Source: Candidatus Gastranaerophilales bacterium (GTDB taxonomy: Bacteria; Cyanobacteriota; Vampirovibrionia; Gastranaerophilales; Gastranaerophilaceae). Taken from it: 64,000 nucleotides of DNA. The position numbers and the translations under genes are program-made. Each line of letters starts with the position of its first letter. Position 1 is the first letter of the stretch. The stretch is from assembly GCA_944322845.1 (NCBI GenBank), contig CALUQE010000001.1:172099-236098 (forward strand), written 5' to 3'. Under the pieces are notes generated by a model. The model worked only from the letters and a program-made list of their open reading frames with translations, was not told the origin of the DNA and made no database searches. Positions 60,847-64,000 of the stretch are shown here, piece after piece.

Positions 60847-61440
60847 TTGAAATTAAGGGTATTTAATATTTTAAAAACAACAAAAGTCGAGGGGCCCGGA
60901 GTTCGTTATTGTATTTGGACTCAAGGGTGTTCGAGACATTGCAAAGGCTGTCAGGCTGTACATACATGGTCTCACTCCGGTGGAATTTTGATTGATGTAA
61001 AAGATATTATTGAGGATATTAAATCTCAGAAAAATATTGAGGGTGTGACATTCTTGGGCGGCGAACCCTTTGAGCAGGCAGAAGCGCTTGGAATTATTGC
61101 AAAAGAGGCTCAGAAGTTCGGTTTAAGTGTTTTGTGTTTTACCGGATTTTTGCTGGAAGAACTTCGGCAAGAAGAGAAAAATCGGCTTCTTCTTGATAAT
61201 ATTGACTTATTAATTGACGGTGAATTCAAGCAGGAACTTGTCGATTATTCCCGCCCGTGGTGCGGATCTTCCAATCAAAGGTATCATTTTTTGACGCATA
61301 GATATAATGAAGAAATTTTTGAGAAATATAAAAATAAAGTGGAGGTAAATATCTCAAAAAACGGCGTTATTTTTATGAACGGGATGGGTAATTTTGATGA
61401 GATACTGCAAAAGATTGATTTAACGAACTTAAATAAATGA
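60847..61440 (+). CDS. radical SAM activase-like 4Fe-4S protein (NrdG-like)
   Basis: A 197-aa small radical-SAM protein. The cluster motif C-x-x-x-C-x-x-C is TQGCSRHCKGCQAVHTW near residue 28, preceded by VEGPGVRYCIW. GVTFLGGEPFEQAEAL is the SAM-binding GGEP motif near 78. It resembles NrdG/PflA-type activating enzymes, but no glycyl-radical enzyme is adjacent; instead the AAA/DUF1257/DUF2997 genes follow. Start TTG with TAGGG upstream. Proteins of this type (4Fe-4S single cluster domain) recur beside AAA-DUF1257 genes in other genomes, from memory. Confidence 0.87.
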   Translation: MKLRVFNILKTTKVEGPGVRYCIWTQGCSRHCKGCQAVHTWSHSGGILIDVKDIIEDIKSQKNIEGVTFLGGEPFEQAEALGIIAKEAQKFGLSVLCFTGFLLEELRQEEKNRLLLDNIDLLIDGEFKQELVDYSRPWCGSSNQRYHFLTHRYNEEIFEKYKNKVEVNISKNGVIFMNGMGNFDEILQKIDLTNLNK

Positions 61441-61466
61441 TATAAGTAATAAAAAAGGATTATTCT

Positions 61467-63080
61467 ATGTGTGCATACAAATTATCAAATTTAATAAGAG
61501 CAAGATTTCCTCTTATTTATATTTCAACTTTTGAAGAGGATAGGGCTGCTAAATATATTAAATCAGTTGTGACTGATGTGAAACAGGTAAAATATGAACG
61601 TGAAGTTTTCAGCTGGACTCAGACAAACGGGCTTCACAATGACACAACAAATAAGACCATCGCAGATACAACCTGTCCTTGCAAAATGCTTGAATATGTA
61701 AGAAGATACGACAAGGATGCGGTTTTTATTCTGTATGACTTTTATGTAAATTTCGGGCCTAAAAACAGAGCTCCCGATTATAATGTAATAAGAAAAATCA
61801 GAGATATTATTCCTGATTTAAAACTCGGCATGTTTAGAAAAACTATATTTTTTATTTCTCCTGAACTTCTAATTCCGGAAGCTTTGCAAAAAGAGATTAC
61901 AATATTTGATTTCCCGCTCCCGAATTTAGCGGAAATAAGGGCAAAGTTTGATAGTATGCTGAAACAAAATTCCGGAATAGAAGCTAATTTGACGGAAGAA
62001 GATAAGGATAAGCTATGTAAAGCTGCTCTCGGGCTGACTTTACAGGAGGCGGAAAGTGCTTTTGCGCTTGCAATGGTTAATGACGGTAAAATTGATATAA
62101 AAGATCTGCCGGTTATTTTACAGGAAAAGGTTCAGGTTATCAAAAAGTCCGGTATTTTAGAATTTATACAGTCGGATTATTCTCTCAAGGATATCGGCGG
62201 GCTGGATAATTTAAAGAGCTGGCTTTTAAAGAGAAATAATTCGTGGTCAGAGAGTGCAAAAAAATACTGTATTCCGGCTCCAAAAGGTGTTTTAGTAACG
62301 GGAGTTCCGGGCTGCGGTAAGAGTTTGACAGCAAAAGCAATGAGTAAAATCTGGCAGCTTCCGCTTTTGAAGCTTGATTTCGGAAAAGTTTTTTCGGGTC
62401 TTGTCGGAAGTTCTGAAGAAAATATGCGAAGAGCGCTTGCGACAGCAGAAGCTGTTGCACCTTCTATTCTCTGGATAGATGAAATTGAAAAAGGCTTAAG
62501 CGGAGTCGGTTCAAACGGTGACAGCGGAGTTTCCTCAAGAATCTTCGGACAGTTTCTAACCTGGATGCAGGAAAAAGAGGCACCGGTGTTTGTTATAGCA
62601 ACAGCAAACAATATCAGCAATCTTCCGCCCGAGCTTTTGCGAAAAGGCCGCTTTGATGAAATCTTTTTTGTTGACCTTCCGACACTTGCGGAAAGAAAAG
62701 AAATATTTAAGCTGCATTTAGAAAAACGGCTAAAAAACAAGGAAGTTGCAAGTGAAATTACGGGAGTAAAAAATCTTTGCACCCTGCTTGCAAAAATGAC
62801 GGAAGGATTTATCGGCTCGGAAATAGAGCAGGTTGTTGTATCTTCTCTTTGCGATGCGTTTTTTGAAAACAGACCGCTAAGGTTTGAAGATCTGGAAAAA
62901 AATATTGCAAATACGGTTCCGCTTTCAATGACTCAGAGAGAACAAATTCTTGCTCTCAGAGCATGGGCAAACGTTAGGGCTGTTTCCGCAACAAAGATTT
63001 CCGATATGAAACATTACAAGCGCGAAGATAATGAAGAAAATGTTGCAGCCTCAAGAGGCGGAAGAACATTAGATTTTTAA
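61467..63080 (+). CDS. Ycf46-like AAA+ ATPase
   Basis: A 537-aa AAA+ protein like cyanobacterial and plastid Ycf46. The N-terminal 230 residues are a domain of unknown function (LIYISTFEEDRAAKYI, FILYDFYVNFG). The ATPase follows: DIGGLDNLKSWLLKR, Walker A GVPGCGKSLTAKA near residue 280, Walker B ILWIDEIEKGLSG near 335, VIATANNISNLPPELLRKGR with the sensor and arginine finger, and a lid domain. The substrate of this family is unknown. It lies 26 bases after the radical-SAM gene, with ribosome binding site AAAAGGA, and is followed by DUF1257 after 15 bases. Confidence 0.92.
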   Translation: MCAYKLSNLIRARFPLIYISTFEEDRAAKYIKSVVTDVKQVKYEREVFSWTQTNGLHNDTTNKTIADTTCPCKMLEYVRRYDKDAVFILYDFYVNFGPKNRAPDYNVIRKIRDIIPDLKLGMFRKTIFFISPELLIPEALQKEITIFDFPLPNLAEIRAKFDSMLKQNSGIEANLTEEDKDKLCKAALGLTLQEAESAFALAMVNDGKIDIKDLPVILQEKVQVIKKSGILEFIQSDYSLKDIGGLDNLKSWLLKRNNSWSESAKKYCIPAPKGVLVTGVPGCGKSLTAKAMSKIWQLPLLKLDFGKVFSGLVGSSEENMRRALATAEAVAPSILWIDEIEKGLSGVGSNGDSGVSSRIFGQFLTWMQEKEAPVFVIATANNISNLPPELLRKGRFDEIFFVDLPTLAERKEIFKLHLEKRLKNKEVASEITGVKNLCTLLAKMTEGFIGSEIEQVVVSSLCDAFFENRPLRFEDLEKNIANTVPLSMTQREQILALRAWANVRAVSATKISDMKHYKREDNEENVAASRGGRTLDF

Positions 63081-63095
63081 TAAGGAGAAAAGATT

Positions 63096-63614
63096 ATGTC
63101 TTGTACGGTAATTTCACTTCCGATTGCTCTGGCATGGGTTGTAACAAGGGTTGTTGTTGCAGGAGTTGCTGCCGCAAAGGAAAGAGCTGACAATAATAAT
63201 GAAACGATAGAGGTATGTTGTGATGACGCTCAAATAATATCTGAAAAACATTTTATTGAAAGAAGCTTTGAAACTCCGTTTATGGATAAAGATTTGCTGA
63301 TAAAGACTTTAACCGAGCATGGTGTAAGAGGGCTTAGTGAAAATGAATACGGACAGATTAAATGTTATACAGGTCATTATGAACTGAATTTTGAAAAGAT
63401 GGAAGCGGATAAACCGTATTTTGTTGTAATCAAAGCTCTTGATACCGATGATATCGAAACAAAGTTAGATGATTTAAATAATGAGTATGCGGTAAATGTT
63501 CAGGAAGAAAGTTATAACAATATAGTTGCAAGGCTTAAAGAAAATAATATGCAAATAGAGAATGAAGAAGTCTGTGAAGATAATACGATTGTATTAACAG
63601 TGAATCTGGAGTAA
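63096..63614 (+). CDS. DUF1257 (Ycf35-type) protein, divergent
   Basis: A 172-aa protein. The C-terminal half fits DUF1257: a Q-x-x-V-x-G-Y-x-G-like stretch (YGQIKCYTGHYELNFEKM) and the closing EVCEDNTIVLTVNLE, comparable to the E-D-G-T-I-x-L end of the family. The N-terminus has an additional hydrophobic segment (VISLPIALAWVVTRVVVAGV) that could anchor it in the membrane, unusual for the family. The ribosome binding site AAGGAG is strong. It lies between the AAA ATPase and DUF2997, the usual order. Function unknown. Confidence 0.75.
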   Translation: MSCTVISLPIALAWVVTRVVVAGVAAAKERADNNNETIEVCCDDAQIISEKHFIERSFETPFMDKDLLIKTLTEHGVRGLSENEYGQIKCYTGHYELNFEKMEADKPYFVVIKALDTDDIETKLDDLNNEYAVNVQEESYNNIVARLKENNMQIENEEVCEDNTIVLTVNLE

Positions 63615-63617
63615 GTG

Positions 63618-63827
63618 ATGTCAAAAAAAATAAAAATAAGATTACTGCCAAACGGTGAAATACAGATGGAAACAGTGGGAGTTAAGGGCAAGGAGTGCCT
63701 TGATTATATCAAGCTCCTGCAAAAACTGGCTGATGTAAAGATTACTAAAACAGAGTTAAAGGACGAATATTACGAAACTGATGCAGAAATTACAAATTAT
63801 GAAAATGCAGAAATAAGATTGGATTAA
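63618..63827 (+). CDS. DUF2997 family protein
   Basis: A 69-aa protein: KIKIRLLPNGEIQMETVGVK, then GKECLDYIKLLQKLADVKIT. The P-x-G and GVKGxxC segments define DUF2997, companion of DUF1257 in cyanobacteria. The start could be the GTG at 63615 or the ATG at 63618 directly after the DUF1257 stop; GGAG overlaps that gene's end. It closes the radical-SAM/AAA/DUF1257/DUF2997 unit. Confidence 0.85.
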   Translation: MSKKIKIRLLPNGEIQMETVGVKGKECLDYIKLLQKLADVKITKTELKDEYYETDAEITNYENAEIRLD

Positions 63828-63840
63828 AATTTTTTTTTCG

Positions 63841-63933
63841 TTGCATATCATTTTTTTTTGTGCTAATATTCAAAACGTAAGTGGGTAAATGATAGTATTC
63901 ATTTACTTTACAGAAGAGGGGATGGGGTCCTCT
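63841..63933 (+). promoter_or_regulatory. promoter and two-hairpin leader of the last gene
   Basis: TTGCAT (63841-63846), 17-base spacer and TAATAT (63864-63869) form a plausible sigma-70 promoter. In the leader, GTAAATGA (63885-63892) pairs with TCATTTAC (63899-63906), and AGAGG (63915-63919) with CCTCT (63929-63933). The hairpins could stabilise or regulate the mRNA. Confidence 0.5.
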
Positions 63934-63955
63934 TTAATAGAAGAGAGGTTGTTCA

Positions 63956-64000
63956 ATGAGTGAAGGACATTGGATTGTAAATAAAGTTATTGCAGGTCAT
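63956..64000 (+). CDS. start of a gene truncated by the window end
   Basis: Fifteen codons (MSEGHWIVNKVIAGH) with ribosome binding site AGAGAGG 8 bases upstream and its own promoter. Too short to identify. Confidence 0.55.
   Translation, partial: MSEGHWIVNKVIAGH

Noticed and set aside
62177-62782. 201-codon minus-strand frame within the AAA ATPase gene
   Set aside because: It is a shadow of conserved Walker-motif coding sequence on the plus strand.

Overview
The window is AT-rich and densely coded. It looks like a non-photosynthetic relative of the Cyanobacteria, most probably Melainabacteria/Vampirovibrionia, order Gastranaerophilales; this is inferred from gene content and no phylogeny was run. 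Three gene sets point that way: (i) a Ycf46-like AAA ATPase followed by a DUF1257 (Ycf35-type) and a DUF2997 gene; (ii) a DprA-like Rossmann protein of the kind annotated in cyanobacteria; (iii) a VKOR-thioredoxin fusion. No photosynthesis gene is present. kdsA, kdsC, an LptF/LptG permease and murJ indicate a Gram-negative envelope with Kdo-containing LPS.

Layout. 1-4.3 kb: end of an S41 protease gene, recJ, then rpsF-ssb-rpsR and a small gene ending in a strong bidirectional terminator. 4.3-5.4 kb: a seven-unit helix-turn-helix (HTH) repeat gene broken by frameshifts, two of them at poly-A tracts. 5.6-11 kb: tuf, a small antisense-strand gene, a DUF1858 protein, nfeD-SPFH, a secreted protein, and a phosphohexomutase, followed by a candidate structured RNA. 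11.3-17.4 kb: a LuxR-type HTH, folP, a histidine kinase, a GGDEF/HD-GYP protein, a secreted protein and lysC. 17.5-26.5 kb: two large lineage-specific proteins converging on one terminator, trmFO, and a CHASE2-GGDEF cyclase. 26.7-28.8 kb: an isolated fliE-fliF pair. 28.9-35.5 kb: aroA-kdsA, a BadF/HgdC-type activase, a repeat-filled intergenic island and a UvrD/PcrA helicase. 35.6-45.1 kb: the DprA-like gene, a HEAT-like protein, kdsC, a membrane protein, and cysS-spoIID-murJ overlapping as one unit. 46.4-50.1 kb: cdd, a zinc-ribbon protein, a 7TM-HD phosphodiesterase, ybeY and dgkA. 50.1-53.5 kb: a tandem repeat array, a disulfide oxidoreductase, two lineage-specific membrane proteins and more repeats. 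53.5-58.6 kb: VKOR-DsbA, queH with a DUF6485 gene, an MFS transporter, a DUF559 element and an acyltransferase. 58.6-64 kb: LptF/G, a helix-hairpin-helix protein, two tiny membrane proteins, and the radical-SAM activase / AAA / DUF1257 / DUF2997 cluster.

The most unusual items are: (1) a DUF559 nuclease-fold gene between two identical 40-bp inverted repeats (56993-57464), a compact candidate mobile unit; (2) a G10 homopolymer inside the first codons of the neighbouring acyltransferase, the signature of a phase-variable surface-modification gene, with a near-consensus promoter and a lac-operator-like palindrome over its ribosome binding site; (3) a dispersed repeat headed by a poly-G run, with at least eight copies and a four-copy tandem array; (4) a foldback element of about 400 bp; (5) the AAA/DUF1257/DUF2997/4Fe-4S cluster of unknown function; (6) a short F-x-G type N-terminal motif shared by otherwise unrelated lineage-specific proteins; (7) fliE-fliF with no other flagellar genes nearby. 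No tRNA, rRNA or CRISPR array was recognised.
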